This document shows positions 42,999-51,621 of a DNA stretch of 64,000 nucleotides, piece by piece (the stretch's first letter is position 1; the number at the start of each line of letters is the position of its first letter). Location of the stretch: assembly GCF_042650605.1 (NCBI RefSeq), contig NZ_JBHSBN010000007.1:62001-126000 (forward strand), written 5' to 3'. Under the pieces are notes generated by a model, which made no database searches, was not told where the DNA came from, and saw nothing but the letters and a program-made list of their open reading frames with translations. The translations under genes and the position numbers were made by a program. Origin of the DNA: Micromonospora_J zhanjiangensis (GTDB lineage: Bacteria; Actinomycetota; Actinomycetes; Mycobacteriales; Micromonosporaceae).

Positions 42999-45809
42999 AT
43001 GTCCGACGCGTATTCCCGCCTCGTTGCTGACCGATATCGGCTACTTGAGCCGCTCGGTCAGGGCGGCATGGGTCGCGTGTGGAAGGCCCGCGACGAGGTG
43101 CTGCACCGGGACGTCGCCATCAAGGAACTGGTGCCGCCGCCCGGCCTCACCGAGGACGAGCGCCGGGAGATGCGGGAACGTTCGCTGCGCGAGGCCCGCG
43201 CCATCGCCCGGCTGAACCACATCAACGTGGTCCGCGTCTTCGACGTGCTGCGCACCGACGGCGACCCGTGGATCGTGATGGAGTACGTCGCGTCCCGGTC
43301 GCTGCACGACGTCATCCAGTCCGACGGGCCGGTGCCGCCGCAACGCGCCGCCGAGATCGGCCTGGGCGTGCTGGGCGCGTTGCAGGCCGCGCACCGCAAC
43401 GGCGTGATGCACCGGGACGTCAAGCCCGGCAACGTGCTGATCGGCACCGACGGTCGGGTGGTGCTCACCGACTTCGGCCTGGCCACCGTGCCGGGCGACC
43501 CGAACGTGACGCGCACCGGCCTGGTGCTCGGCTCGCCCGCGTACATCGCGCCGGAGCGGGCCAAGGACGGCACCGCCGGGCCGCAGGGGGACATGTGGTC
43601 GCTCGGCGCGACTCTCTACGCCGCGGTGGAGGGCCAGTCGCCCTACGCCCGCCAGTCGGCCATCGCCACCCTGGCCGCGCTGGCCACCGAGCCGCCCCCG
43701 CCGCCGCGCAACGCCGGCCCGCTGAAGGGCCTGCTCGCCGGGCTGTTGCGCAAGGACCCCACCCAGCGGATGACCGCCGCCGAGGCGGAACGCCAGCTCC
43801 GTCGCATCGTGCACAAGCGGACCCGCCCGGGCATCTCGCTGCTCGACGGCGTACGACGGCCCGGGCCGAACGGCCCGCGCGAGCCGCGTACCCGGGTCAT
43901 CACCACCCCGACGCCGCCGCCGGTCGGCGGCGCGCCCGCCGTGCCGTCGCAGCGCGGCGGTCGCGGCACGTCGGAGAAGCCGGGCGACCGGCCCGCCGAG
44001 GCCGCCGCGCCGGCCACCGAGGTCATCCCGCCGACGACCTCCGACCCATCGGGTACGGGGGACCGCGCGACCGCCGCCGGCCCGAGTGACCGATCCGGTA
44101 CGCGGCAGGCCGGCACCAGGTCCGAAGCCGCCACCGGATCCGGTGCCCCGGACAACACCGCCGCCTCCGCGCCGGTCTCTCCTTCGGTCGGCGCGCCCGG
44201 CACATCCGGCGCGGCTGCCTCTCCTTCGGTCGGCGCATCCGACGTGGCTGCCGCCGCGCCGGCCGACGCGCCGGGCACATCTGACGCCGCCGGTGCGGCC
44301 GACGCGGCCGGGTCCGGCGTCTCCGCCTCCGGTGCCGTCGCCGGTGGCCATGGCTCCGGTGCCGCCGGACGTGGTGGCCCCGAGCAGACCGGCGATCTCG
44401 CCGGCCCCGACGACGTGGCCGGACCGGGCGCGTCGACCGCGTCCGGTAGGTCCGCCGGATCGGGCACGTCAACGGCCGTAACCGACGAATCGGCTGCCGA
44501 TGAATCCATCGCGGTCACCGGAGCGGTCGCCGTCGGCGCGGTGGTCGCGGGGGCGGGCGAGGGTGCGAGCGCCGACCCGACCCAGAAGGTCGACCCGTCC
44601 GCCGAGTCCGGGCAGCGGTCGGGCGAAACCGGGCAGCCATCCGGCGCGACCGGACGGGACGACGGCGAACCGGAGCCGGCCGACGAGAGCGACGAGGCGC
44701 AGCCGACCGGGGGTCCGACAGCGGGCGGTCCGACGACGGCCGGTCCGGCGGCTGGCGGTTCGACGGCTGGCGGTCCGACGACGGCCGGTCCGGCGGCTGG
44801 CGGTTCGACGGCTGGCGGTCCGACGACGGCCGGTCCGGCGGGTGGCGGTTCGGCGGCTGGCGCGACGGAGCAGGCCGAGATCCCCGCTCAGACGAAGAAG
44901 AAGAAGCGTGGCCGCGAACGGGTCACGTCGGCCGCGCCGCCGGTGGACGCGCCGACCCGGGTCGACAATCCGCGGGTGTCCGTCGCGGACCCGGCACCGA
45001 ACCGGCCGACGGACCGCCCGGCGGTGGCGGGTACACCGGCCGGTGCGGCATCCGGGCCCGCGGTCGGCCGGGCGCCGATCGTGGCCGGGCTGAAGGAACG
45101 CGCCCTCGGCGACAACCGCAAGAAGTGGCTGATCGGCGCGCTCGCGGCGGTGCTGCTGATCGCGCTGCTGGTGATCGTGCCGCTGGTCAACTCCGGTTCG
45201 GACGACGGTACGAAGCCGGGCGCCGGCCAGCCGAGTAACACCCCCGGCACGTCGAACTCCGCGCCACCGGCCACCTCCGCCGCCCCGTCGACCGGCCCGA
45301 CCAGCGCGGCGCCGGCGCCGCCTCCGAGCCCGACCGCCCCCGCCAAACCGCCCGTTCCGGCCGGTTGGACGCTGCACAAGGACTCCCTCAACGCCTTCAC
45401 CATCCCGGTACCGAACGGCTGGACCCGAAGCGTGGCCAGCCAGGACACAGTGATTTTCAACGGTCCGGGTGGCCGGCTCCTGCTGGTCCAGTGGACCCCC
45501 ACCCCGGCCGGCGACCCCTACAACGACTGGCACAAACAGGAGCCGGCCCGCAAGTTCCAGCCGGGGGTGCAGAACTACCGGTACCTGAGCATCAACCGGG
45601 TGCCGGGCTACTTCAAGTCCTGCGCGGACTGGGACTGGCTGCAGACCAAGAACGGCGCCGACTTCCACGTCCGGAACCGGGGCGTCGTGACGGCCAAGAA
45701 CCGCGCCTACGGGATCCGCTACGAGGTTCCGGAGTCGGAGTGGAAGGGCAAGGAGGAGAACAACTTCCTCATGCTCACGGCCAACTTCGACCCGGACCGT
45801 AAGGACTGA
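42999..45809 (+). CDS. Transmembrane serine/threonine protein kinase with long repetitive linker
   Basis: 936-residue receptor kinase. Kinase domain at residues 12-270 (GQGGMGRVW, Lys42 in VAIK, HRDVKPGN, DFGLA, SPAYIAPER). The next about 430 residues are Ala/Gly/Thr/Pro-rich and probably disordered, with 15-residue GGPTTAGPAAGGSTA repeats. A membrane helix spans about 708-730. The exported domain (WTLHKDSLNAFTIPVPNGW, PsbP/Mog1-like) has one cysteine. TACCGT precedes the ATG by 7 nt. Organisation matches the kinase at 10648, so the two are paralogues. Confidence 0.92.
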   Translation: MSDAYSRLVADRYRLLEPLGQGGMGRVWKARDEVLHRDVAIKELVPPPGLTEDERREMRERSLREARAIARLNHINVVRVFDVLRTDGDPWIVMEYVASRSLHDVIQSDGPVPPQRAAEIGLGVLGALQAAHRNGVMHRDVKPGNVLIGTDGRVVLTDFGLATVPGDPNVTRTGLVLGSPAYIAPERAKDGTAGPQGDMWSLGATLYAAVEGQSPYARQSAIATLAALATEPPPPPRNAGPLKGLLAGLLRKDPTQRMTAAEAERQLRRIVHKRTRPGISLLDGVRRPGPNGPREPRTRVITTPTPPPVGGAPAVPSQRGGRGTSEKPGDRPAEAAAPATEVIPPTTSDPSGTGDRATAAGPSDRSGTRQAGTRSEAATGSGAPDNTAASAPVSPSVGAPGTSGAAASPSVGASDVAAAAPADAPGTSDAAGAADAAGSGVSASGAVAGGHGSGAAGRGGPEQTGDLAGPDDVAGPGASTASGRSAGSGTSTAVTDESAADESIAVTGAVAVGAVVAGAGEGASADPTQKVDPSAESGQRSGETGQPSGATGRDDGEPEPADESDEAQPTGGPTAGGPTTAGPAAGGSTAGGPTTAGPAAGGSTAGGPTTAGPAGGGSAAGATEQAEIPAQTKKKKRGRERVTSAAPPVDAPTRVDNPRVSVADPAPNRPTDRPAVAGTPAGAASGPAVGRAPIVAGLKERALGDNRKKWLIGALAAVLLIALLVIVPLVNSGSDDGTKPGAGQPSNTPGTSNSAPPATSAAPSTGPTSAAPAPPPSPTAPAKPPVPAGWTLHKDSLNAFTIPVPNGWTRSVASQDTVIFNGPGGRLLLVQWTPTPAGDPYNDWHKQEPARKFQPGVQNYRYLSINRVPGYFKSCADWDWLQTKNGADFHVRNRGVVTAKNRAYGIRYEVPESEWKGKEENNFLMLTANFDPDRKD
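44724..44858 (+). repeat. 45-bp tandem repeat inside the kinase gene
   Basis: Copies start at 44724, 44769 and 44814 (GGCGGTCCGACGACGGCCGG plus 25 nt); the last is diverged. The period is a multiple of three and encodes GGPTTAGPAAGGSTA in the cytosolic linker. Confidence 0.85.
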
Positions 45810-45905
45810 CCGCCACCAGCCGGGCCGGCTGACCGGACGCTCAACAGGATTGACCTCCCGACCTTGTGGGTACTGCTTTCCGCACGACGGGAAAGGAGGT
45901 ACGAC

Positions 45906-46163
45906 ATGAGCTTCCGACGACGGACCACCAAGCCGAGTGTTGCGCTGTGGATGCTCGTCGCCGTCGGCGACGTGCTGCTGATCCTGGCCGGCATGGGTAC
46001 GTTGATCGCACTCGTGAGCGTCGTGACCATCGCCGTCGCCGCGACGGGCGCCTGGCTGCTGATGCGGCGTGGCGTACCCGCTCGGAACGCGGTTTCCAGC
46101 CCGACCGGCGTACCGGTGGTCGCCCGGGTCCGAACTCCGGTGACCGCCCGACGCCGAGCCTGA
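45906..46163 (+). CDS. Small two-helix membrane protein
   Basis: 85 residues with a basic N-terminus (MSFRRRTTK), two hydrophobic helices (LWMLVAVGDVLLILAGMGTLIAL and VVTIAVAATGAWLLM) and a basic tail (TPVTARRRA). ATG has a strong AAAGGAGG site. No known family. It stands alone after the kinase gene and could be its membrane partner, but that is only a positional guess. Confidence 0.65.
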   Translation: MSFRRRTTKPSVALWMLVAVGDVLLILAGMGTLIALVSVVTIAVAATGAWLLMRRGVPARNAVSSPTGVPVVARVRTPVTARRRA

Positions 46164-46215
46164 CCGGCAACCAACAACCGACAACCGCACCTGACGACAC
46201 GCGTCGCAGCGACAG

Positions 46216-46283
46216 GAAATAGCGGCCGCAGGACCAGCCACGCGCCCCGCCGGGGTGATAGCCGATCCCGCGCCCGCTATTTC
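46216..46283. repeat. 10-bp inverted repeat after the small membrane gene
   Basis: GAAATAGCGG (46216-46225) pairs with CCGCTATTTC (46274-46283) around 48 nt. It lies in the 287-nt gap between two plus-strand genes. AT-rich arms in this GC-rich genome are notable; it could be a terminator or RNA stem. Confidence 0.5.
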
Positions 46284-46309
46284 ACGCTCCGACAGCGGTA
46301 GGCGGGTGG

Positions 46310-46357
46310 GTTTGTGCGCATCCAGTGCTGCGGCAGCGACACCGGATGCGCACGAAC
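46310..46357. repeat. 14-bp imperfect inverted repeat upstream of the DUF559 gene
   Basis: GTTTGTGCGCATCC (46310-46323) pairs with GGATGCGCACGAAC (46344-46357) with one mismatch. The loop contains a second stem GCTG-CGG-CAGC. It is about 95 nt before the DUF559 start. Confidence 0.6.
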
Positions 46358-46450
46358 CGCAGCGGCGGGGACCGTCGCCGCACGGTCGGTGAGACGACAG
46401 GGTCGGAGCGGCGACAACACGGGCCGCGCGGTGCGGGTTGGATCGCCCGG

Positions 46451-47404
46451 ATGCGGATTCCACGGGACGACGCGAGCGCGCTGGACTGGTTGCTGTTCGA
46501 GCAGTCCGGGTTGCTCACCTGGCAGCAGGCCACGACCGAGTTGACCCCGGCCAAGGTGCGGCACCGGTTACGCACCGGTCGTTGGCGCCGGTTGTGCCGC
46601 GGTCTGCTGATCAGCCATACCGGCCCTCTCACCGAGGACCAGTACCGCTGGGCGGCAGTCCTGGCGGCGGGTCCGGACGCGGTGCTGGCCGGCTTGGCGG
46701 CGGCCCGTGCCGGAGGGTTGCGTGGTAACTGGCGGGACGCACCCATCGACGTGCTCGTCCCGTACCACCGGCGGGCGGCCGACCTGCTGCGCCGGCTGCC
46801 GATCGGACTGCCCGCCGTCCGCGTTCACCGGACCCGGCACCTGCCCGACTGCGACCTGCAGCGAGGCCGCCCCGACCGGACCTCGATGGCCCGGTCGCTG
46901 GTCGACGCGGCCCAATGGGCACGCGACGACGACACGGCGCAGGCGGTCCTCGCCGCCGGTTGGCAGCAGCGCCGGGTGACCCCGGCCGAACTCCGGGCGG
47001 TGGCCGACCGGATGCCGAGCCTGCCGCGTCACAGACTGGTGCTGCGGACGGTGGCGGATCTCGCCGGTGGTGCCGAGGCGCTGTCCGAACTCGATCTGCT
47101 ACGGCTCTGCCGCCGGCATCGGCTGCCCGTTCCCGACCTGCAGGAACGCCGGGTGGACGCGAGCGGCCGGGTCCGTTATCTCGACGCGCGATGGCGTCGG
47201 TGGCGACTGCACGTGGAGATCGACGGCGCCCACCACATGGAGGTACGGCAGTGGGCCGCAGATCTACGGCGGCAGAACGACATCTGGATCGCCGGCGACC
47301 GGATTCTCCGGTTCACGGCGTTCGAGGTCCGCCGTCACCCCGCCCGGGTCGCCGACCAACTCCGCGCCGCCCTCGAAGCGGCCGGCTGGCACCCCAAGCT
47401 GTGA
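46451..47404 (+). CDS. DUF559/Vsr-like endonuclease-domain protein with AbiEi-like N-terminus
   Basis: 317 residues. The N-terminal third (LFEQSGLLTWQQATTELTPAKVRHRLRTGRWRRLCRGLL) resembles the winged-helix of AbiEi-type antitoxins. The C-terminal third is a Vsr/PD-(D/E)xK nuclease fold with RLHVEIDGAHH (E-x-D) and WAADLRRQNDIWIAGDRILRFTAFEVRRHP. Such proteins are frequent in actinobacteria and suspected of phage-defence or DNA-repair roles. ATG at 46451 is the natural start of the domain. Flanked by inverted repeats on both sides. Confidence 0.8.
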   Translation: MRIPRDDASALDWLLFEQSGLLTWQQATTELTPAKVRHRLRTGRWRRLCRGLLISHTGPLTEDQYRWAAVLAAGPDAVLAGLAAARAGGLRGNWRDAPIDVLVPYHRRAADLLRRLPIGLPAVRVHRTRHLPDCDLQRGRPDRTSMARSLVDAAQWARDDDTAQAVLAAGWQQRRVTPAELRAVADRMPSLPRHRLVLRTVADLAGGAEALSELDLLRLCRRHRLPVPDLQERRVDASGRVRYLDARWRRWRLHVEIDGAHHMEVRQWAADLRRQNDIWIAGDRILRFTAFEVRRHPARVADQLRAALEAAGWHPKL

Positions 47405-47705
47405 ACCGTTCTTGTTGCTGGAACGACAAGAACTGCACCCAGCCTGCCCGGGCCGCCCGCCCGCGCGGCGGAGCAGCGTCGGGACTGGCGCGTTGTCGCG
47501 GCGGGATGGCCGTTGGCGTCCCGACACGGCCTGCGCCGAGGCGATGAGATCACCGGCGTCGCGGAGGAGACCACCCGTTCCGCCGTTGCCGCGTGGCCGC
47601 GCCAACTGGCCAGGCGAACAGCGCGGCGTGGGTGGGCGGGCGGGTGTGCGGAGGGTGTGAAGAGGGATGGGGGCGGTTGGTGGGGCGCGGGTAGGCTCGC
47701 TGGCT
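47405..47705 (+). other. 301-nt gap with a terminator-like repeat and a leaderless promoter
   Basis: GTTCTTGT (47408-47415) pairs with ACAAGAAC (47426-47433) right after the DUF559 stop. At the other end TAGGCT (47692-47697) is 8 nt before the GTG of the M50 gene. Nothing else is recognisable in between. Confidence 0.55.
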
Positions 47706-48443
47706 GTGATCTCCTCGATCGGTGAACTCTGGGACAAGGTCTTCGGGGCGCAACCCGATCCGCCGCCGTGGCTGGTCCTGGTCACCGGCGTCATCGCCCT
47801 TACGGTGGTGCTGACCCGGACGCCCTGGCGGGTCGGTCGGAACGCCATCACCATCGCGCACGAGGGCGGGCACGCCCTGGCGGCGGTGTTGACCGGCCGG
47901 CGGTTGCAGGGCATCAGGCTGCACTCGGACACCTCCGGGCTCACCCTGTCGGCCGGCCGACCGACCGGGCCCGGGATGGTGTTCACCCTGCTCGCCGGCT
48001 ATCTCGCCCCGTCGCTGATCGGGTTGGCCGGTGCCTGGCTGCTCGGCGGCAACCGGATCACCCTGTTGCTCTGGATCGCGGTCGCCCTGCTGGTCGCGAT
48101 GTTGGTGATGGTCCGCAACGCGTACGGGATGATCTCCCTGGGGGCCACCGCCGGGCTGGTGTTCAGCGTCTCCTGGTTCGCGCCGCCGGAGGTGCAGGCC
48201 GCGTTCGCGTACGCCGGGGTGTGGTTCCTGTTGATCGGCGGGGTCCGGCCGGTCGGTGAGTTGCAGAGCATGCGGCGGGGTGGGCGGATGCCGCAGTCGG
48301 ACGCCGACCAGTTGGCCTGGGTGACCCACCTGCCCGCGCTGCTCTGGGTCGCCGTGTTCGGCCTGGTCAACCTGTTCGTTCTGGTGGTGGGGGCGGGCCT
48401 GCTCGCCGGCCCGTTCCTGAACGGAAGCCGACCGATCTTCTGA
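47706..48443 (+). CDS. M50 family metallopeptidase (M50B-like)
   Basis: 245-residue membrane zinc protease. The motif AHEGGHALAAVLTGRRLQG carries HExxH, and NAYGMISL may supply the third ligand region. Five or six hydrophobic helices surround it. It belongs to the small actinomycete M50B-like proteases of unknown substrate (site-2-protease fold). GTG at 47706 follows a TAGGCT box. Confidence 0.85.
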   Translation: MISSIGELWDKVFGAQPDPPPWLVLVTGVIALTVVLTRTPWRVGRNAITIAHEGGHALAAVLTGRRLQGIRLHSDTSGLTLSAGRPTGPGMVFTLLAGYLAPSLIGLAGAWLLGGNRITLLLWIAVALLVAMLVMVRNAYGMISLGATAGLVFSVSWFAPPEVQAAFAYAGVWFLLIGGVRPVGELQSMRRGGRMPQSDADQLAWVTHLPALLWVAVFGLVNLFVLVVGAGLLAGPFLNGSRPIF

Positions 48444-48679
48444 CCCGACCGCCGGTCGACCTCCCGGCAACCGGGCGGCAGGCCGGTCCGGCGTGGGGTA
48501 GGCAGCTCCGGACGCCGCCGGCTCCCGTCACCGGGCGGCGGTCCGGTCTGGACCGGCGGGGAAGGGCGGCCTGCCGGCCGTCCGGGCCGACCAGACTGCG
48601 GACCGGTCCGGTACCGGGTAGAACGACCGAACCCGGCCGGTCCCCGGCCAGGGCGGCAAGGATCGACGAGGAGACCAGC

Positions 48680-49669
48680 ATGCGGTACGTGATCATCGGC
48701 GCCGGCGCGGTCGGCGGCACCATCGGCGCGCTTCTGGACCGGGCCGGCCACGACGTGACGTTGGTGGCCCGCGGCGCGCACCTGGCGGCGATCCGGGAGC
48801 GGGGCCTGACGCTGGACTCGCCGGACGGCGAGTACGTGGCCCGGACGGTGGCGCTGGACGGGCCGGCCGGCCTGACCCTGGAGCCGGACACCGCGCTGCT
48901 GCTCACCGTCAAGTCGCAGGACACCGAGGCCGCGCTGCGGGCCTGGGCGGACGTGCCGGTCCGCGACGGCGGTACGGCCGCCGACCGGCTGCCGCTGCTG
49001 ACCGCCCAGAACGGGGTGGCCAACGAACGCACCGCGCTGCGCTACTTCCGGCACGTGTACGGGGTCTGCGTCTGGCTGCCGGCCACCTTCCTGGAGCCCG
49101 GTCTGGTGGCCGCCGAGGGGCACCCGCACCCGGGCATGCTGCACCTGGGGCGCTACCCGACCGGCAGCGACGACACGGCCCGCCAGATCGCGGCCGACCT
49201 GACCGGCGCCGGGTTCGTCAGCCCGGTCCGGGACGACGTGCCGCGCTGGAAGTACGCCAAGCTGCTCAGCAACCTCGGCAACGGGGTCGATGCGCTACTC
49301 GGCCGGGCCGCGGCCGAGCACGCCGAGTTGCTGGCCCGGCTGCGGGCGGAGGGCGAGGCCGCGCTGACGGCGGCCGGCATCGGGTACGCCTCGCAGGCCG
49401 AGGAGCAGGCCGACCGGGGCGACCGGGTGCAACTGCGTCCGGTGGCCGGCCGGAGCCGTCCGGGCGGCTCCACCTGGCAGAGCCTGGCCCGGGGCGCCGG
49501 CACCGCCGAGGCCGACTTCCTGAACGGCGAGATCGTGCTGCTGGGCCGGCTGCACGGGGTACCGACGCCGGTCAACGCGGCGGTGCAACAGGCGGTCCGC
49601 CGCGCGGCCCGGGACCGGATCCGGCCCGGCACCTTCCCCGCCGCCGAACTGACCAAGCTGCTGGACTGA
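48680..49669 (+). CDS. Ketopantoate reductase family oxidoreductase (PanE/ApbA-like)
   Basis: 329-residue NADP-dependent reductase. The Rossmann motif is IIGAGAVGGTIGALL, with TVKSQDTEAAL and TAQNGVANE downstream and WKYAKLLSNLGNGVDAL for the C-terminal domain. The catalytic Lys is in KYAKLL. It may reduce 2-ketopantoate in pantothenate synthesis or act on another 2-keto acid. ATG has a GAGGAG site. Convergent with accD. Confidence 0.85.
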   Translation: MRYVIIGAGAVGGTIGALLDRAGHDVTLVARGAHLAAIRERGLTLDSPDGEYVARTVALDGPAGLTLEPDTALLLTVKSQDTEAALRAWADVPVRDGGTAADRLPLLTAQNGVANERTALRYFRHVYGVCVWLPATFLEPGLVAAEGHPHPGMLHLGRYPTGSDDTARQIAADLTGAGFVSPVRDDVPRWKYAKLLSNLGNGVDALLGRAAAEHAELLARLRAEGEAALTAAGIGYASQAEEQADRGDRVQLRPVAGRSRPGGSTWQSLARGAGTAEADFLNGEIVLLGRLHGVPTPVNAAVQQAVRRAARDRIRPGTFPAAELTKLLD

Positions 49670-49792
49670 TCCCGGGCGCCCGGCGCCCGACGGCCGGGCC
49701 GTGCGCTGGGAGTTCCCCCGGCCGCCGCTGCTGCCGCCCCGCCATGCCGCGGGCTGCCCGGTGCCGCTGCGGGTCGCCGGACAGCCGTCGGA

Positions 49793-51388
49793 TTACAGCG
49801 GGATGTTGCCGTGCTTCTTCGGCGGCTGGGTCTCCCGCTTGGTGCGCAGCACCCGCAGCGCGCGGACGATCTGCGAGCGGGTTTCGGCCGGGGCGATCAC
49901 CGAGTCGACGTAGCCGCGTTCGGCGGCGACGTACGGGTTGGCCAGGGTGTTCTCGTACTCCTGGATCTTCTCGGCGCGGACGGCGGCCGGGTCGGCGGCG
50001 CCGGCCAGCTCCGAGCGGTACAGGATGTTCACCGCGCCCTGGGCGCCCATCACGGCGATCTGCGCGGTCGGCCAGGCGAAGTTGAGGTCGGCACCGAGGT
50101 GCTTGGAGCCCATCACGTCGTACGCCCCGCCGTAGGCCTTGCGGATGATCACGGTGACCTTCGGGACGGTGGCCTCGGCGTACGCGTAGATGAGCTTGGC
50201 GCCGCGCCGGATGATGCCGTCCCACTCCTGGTCCGTGCCGGGCAGGAAACCGGGTACGTCCACGAAGGTCAGCACCGGAATGTTGAACGCGTCGCAGGTC
50301 CGGACGAACCGGGCCGCCTTCTCCGACGCGCCGATGTCCAGGCAACCGGCGAAGTGCATCGGCTGGTTGGCGACCACGCCCACCGGCCGGCCCTCGACCC
50401 GGCCGAAGCCGACCACGATGTTCTGCGCGTAGAGCGGCTGGACCGGCAGGAACTCGCCGTCGTCCAGGACGTGCTCGATCACCCGGTGCATGTCGTACGG
50501 CTGGTTGGCCGAGTCCGGGATCAGCGTGTCGAGGTCCCGGTCGTCCTCGGTCACGTCCAGCGCCGCGTCGGCCTCGAACGCCGGCGGTTCGTCCATGTTG
50601 TTGGCCGGCAGGTACGACAGCAGCGCCTTGACGTAGTCGATCGCGTCTTCCTCGTCGGCGGCCAGGTAGTGCGCGTTGCCGCTCTTGGCGTTGTGGGTGC
50701 GCGCCCCGCCCAGCTCCTCCATCGCCACGTCCTCGCCGGTGACCGTCTTGATCACGTCCGGCCCGGTGATGAACATGTGCGAGGTCTGGTCGACCATCAC
50801 GGTGAAGTCGGTGACCGCGGGGGAGTAGACCGCGCCGCCCGCGCACGGACCCATCACCAGGGAGATCTGCGGGATCACGCCGGAGGCACGGACGTTGCGG
50901 AAGAAGATCTCGCCGTACAGGCCGAGGCTGACCACGCCCTCCTGGATCCGCGCCCCGCCGGAGTCGTTGATGCCGACCACCGGGCAGCCGATCTTCATGG
51001 CCAGGTCCATCACCTTGACGATCTTCTGCCCGAAGACCTCGCCGAGCGAGCCGCCGAAGACGGTGAAGTCCTGCGCGAACACGCAGACCTGCCGGCCGTC
51101 GACGGTGCCGTACCCGGTCACCACGCCGTCGCCGTACGGGCGGGTCTTCTCCAGCCCGAAGTTGGTGGACCGGTGCCGGGCCAGTCCGTCGAGTTCGACG
51201 AAGGAGCCCTCGTCGAGCAGCAGCTCGATCCGCTCCCGGGCGGTCTTCTTGCCCCGGGCGTGCTGCTTCTCCACGGCCCGGGCCGAGCCGGCGTGCACCG
51301 CCTCGTCGACCCGCCGCTCCAGGTCCGCCAGCCGGCCGGCGGTGGTGTGGATGTTGATCTCGGCATCGGCCCCGCTCGTCGCGCTCAC
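49793..51388 (-). CDS. accD: Acyl-CoA carboxylase beta subunit (carboxyltransferase)
   Basis: 531-residue carboxyltransferase of the propionyl/acetyl-CoA carboxylase. SGGARIQEGVVSLGLYGEIF, MGPCAGGAVYSPAVTDF and the C-terminal FVDVPGFLPGTDQEWDGIIRRGAKL and YGGAYDVMGSKHLGAD are the two crotonase-fold oxyanion regions. It transfers carboxyl from biotinylated AccA to acetyl- or propionyl-CoA. GTG at 51388 is 6 nt after a TACGAT box. It is divergent from birA, which biotinylates its partner. Confidence 0.96.
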   Translation of the reverse strand: MSATSGADAEINIHTTAGRLADLERRVDEAVHAGSARAVEKQHARGKKTARERIELLLDEGSFVELDGLARHRSTNFGLEKTRPYGDGVVTGYGTVDGRQVCVFAQDFTVFGGSLGEVFGQKIVKVMDLAMKIGCPVVGINDSGGARIQEGVVSLGLYGEIFFRNVRASGVIPQISLVMGPCAGGAVYSPAVTDFTVMVDQTSHMFITGPDVIKTVTGEDVAMEELGGARTHNAKSGNAHYLAADEEDAIDYVKALLSYLPANNMDEPPAFEADAALDVTEDDRDLDTLIPDSANQPYDMHRVIEHVLDDGEFLPVQPLYAQNIVVGFGRVEGRPVGVVANQPMHFAGCLDIGASEKAARFVRTCDAFNIPVLTFVDVPGFLPGTDQEWDGIIRRGAKLIYAYAEATVPKVTVIIRKAYGGAYDVMGSKHLGADLNFAWPTAQIAVMGAQGAVNILYRSELAGAADPAAVRAEKIQEYENTLANPYVAAERGYVDSVIAPAETRSQIVRALRVLRTKRETQPPKKHGNIPL

Positions 51389-51485
51389 GTCGCGATCGTA
51401 ACGATGGTTCAGTCGACCGCTACCGCCCGGTACGGTGCGGTTCGCCTCGGCGCCGTCCCGTCGGCCGTGCGGCCCGTCGGGTGCG

Positions 51486-51585
51486 TCGGGTGTGTCGGGC
51501 CGTCGGGCGGTCGGGTGTGTCGGGCCGTCGGGCCGTCGGGCCGTCGGGTGTGTCGGGCCGTCGGGCGGTCGGGTGTGTCGGGCCG
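51486..51585. repeat. 42-bp direct repeat in the accD-birA spacer
   Basis: A 42-bp block made of TCGGGTGTG/GCCGTCGGG 9-bp sub-units is repeated at 51486 and 51544. The whole accD-birA spacer (51389-51621) is filled by such repeats, which separate the two leaderless promoters. Confidence 0.8.
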
Positions 51586-51621
51586 CCGGGCGGGCCGGGT
51601 CCGAGGCCGTAGGCTGGCGGG

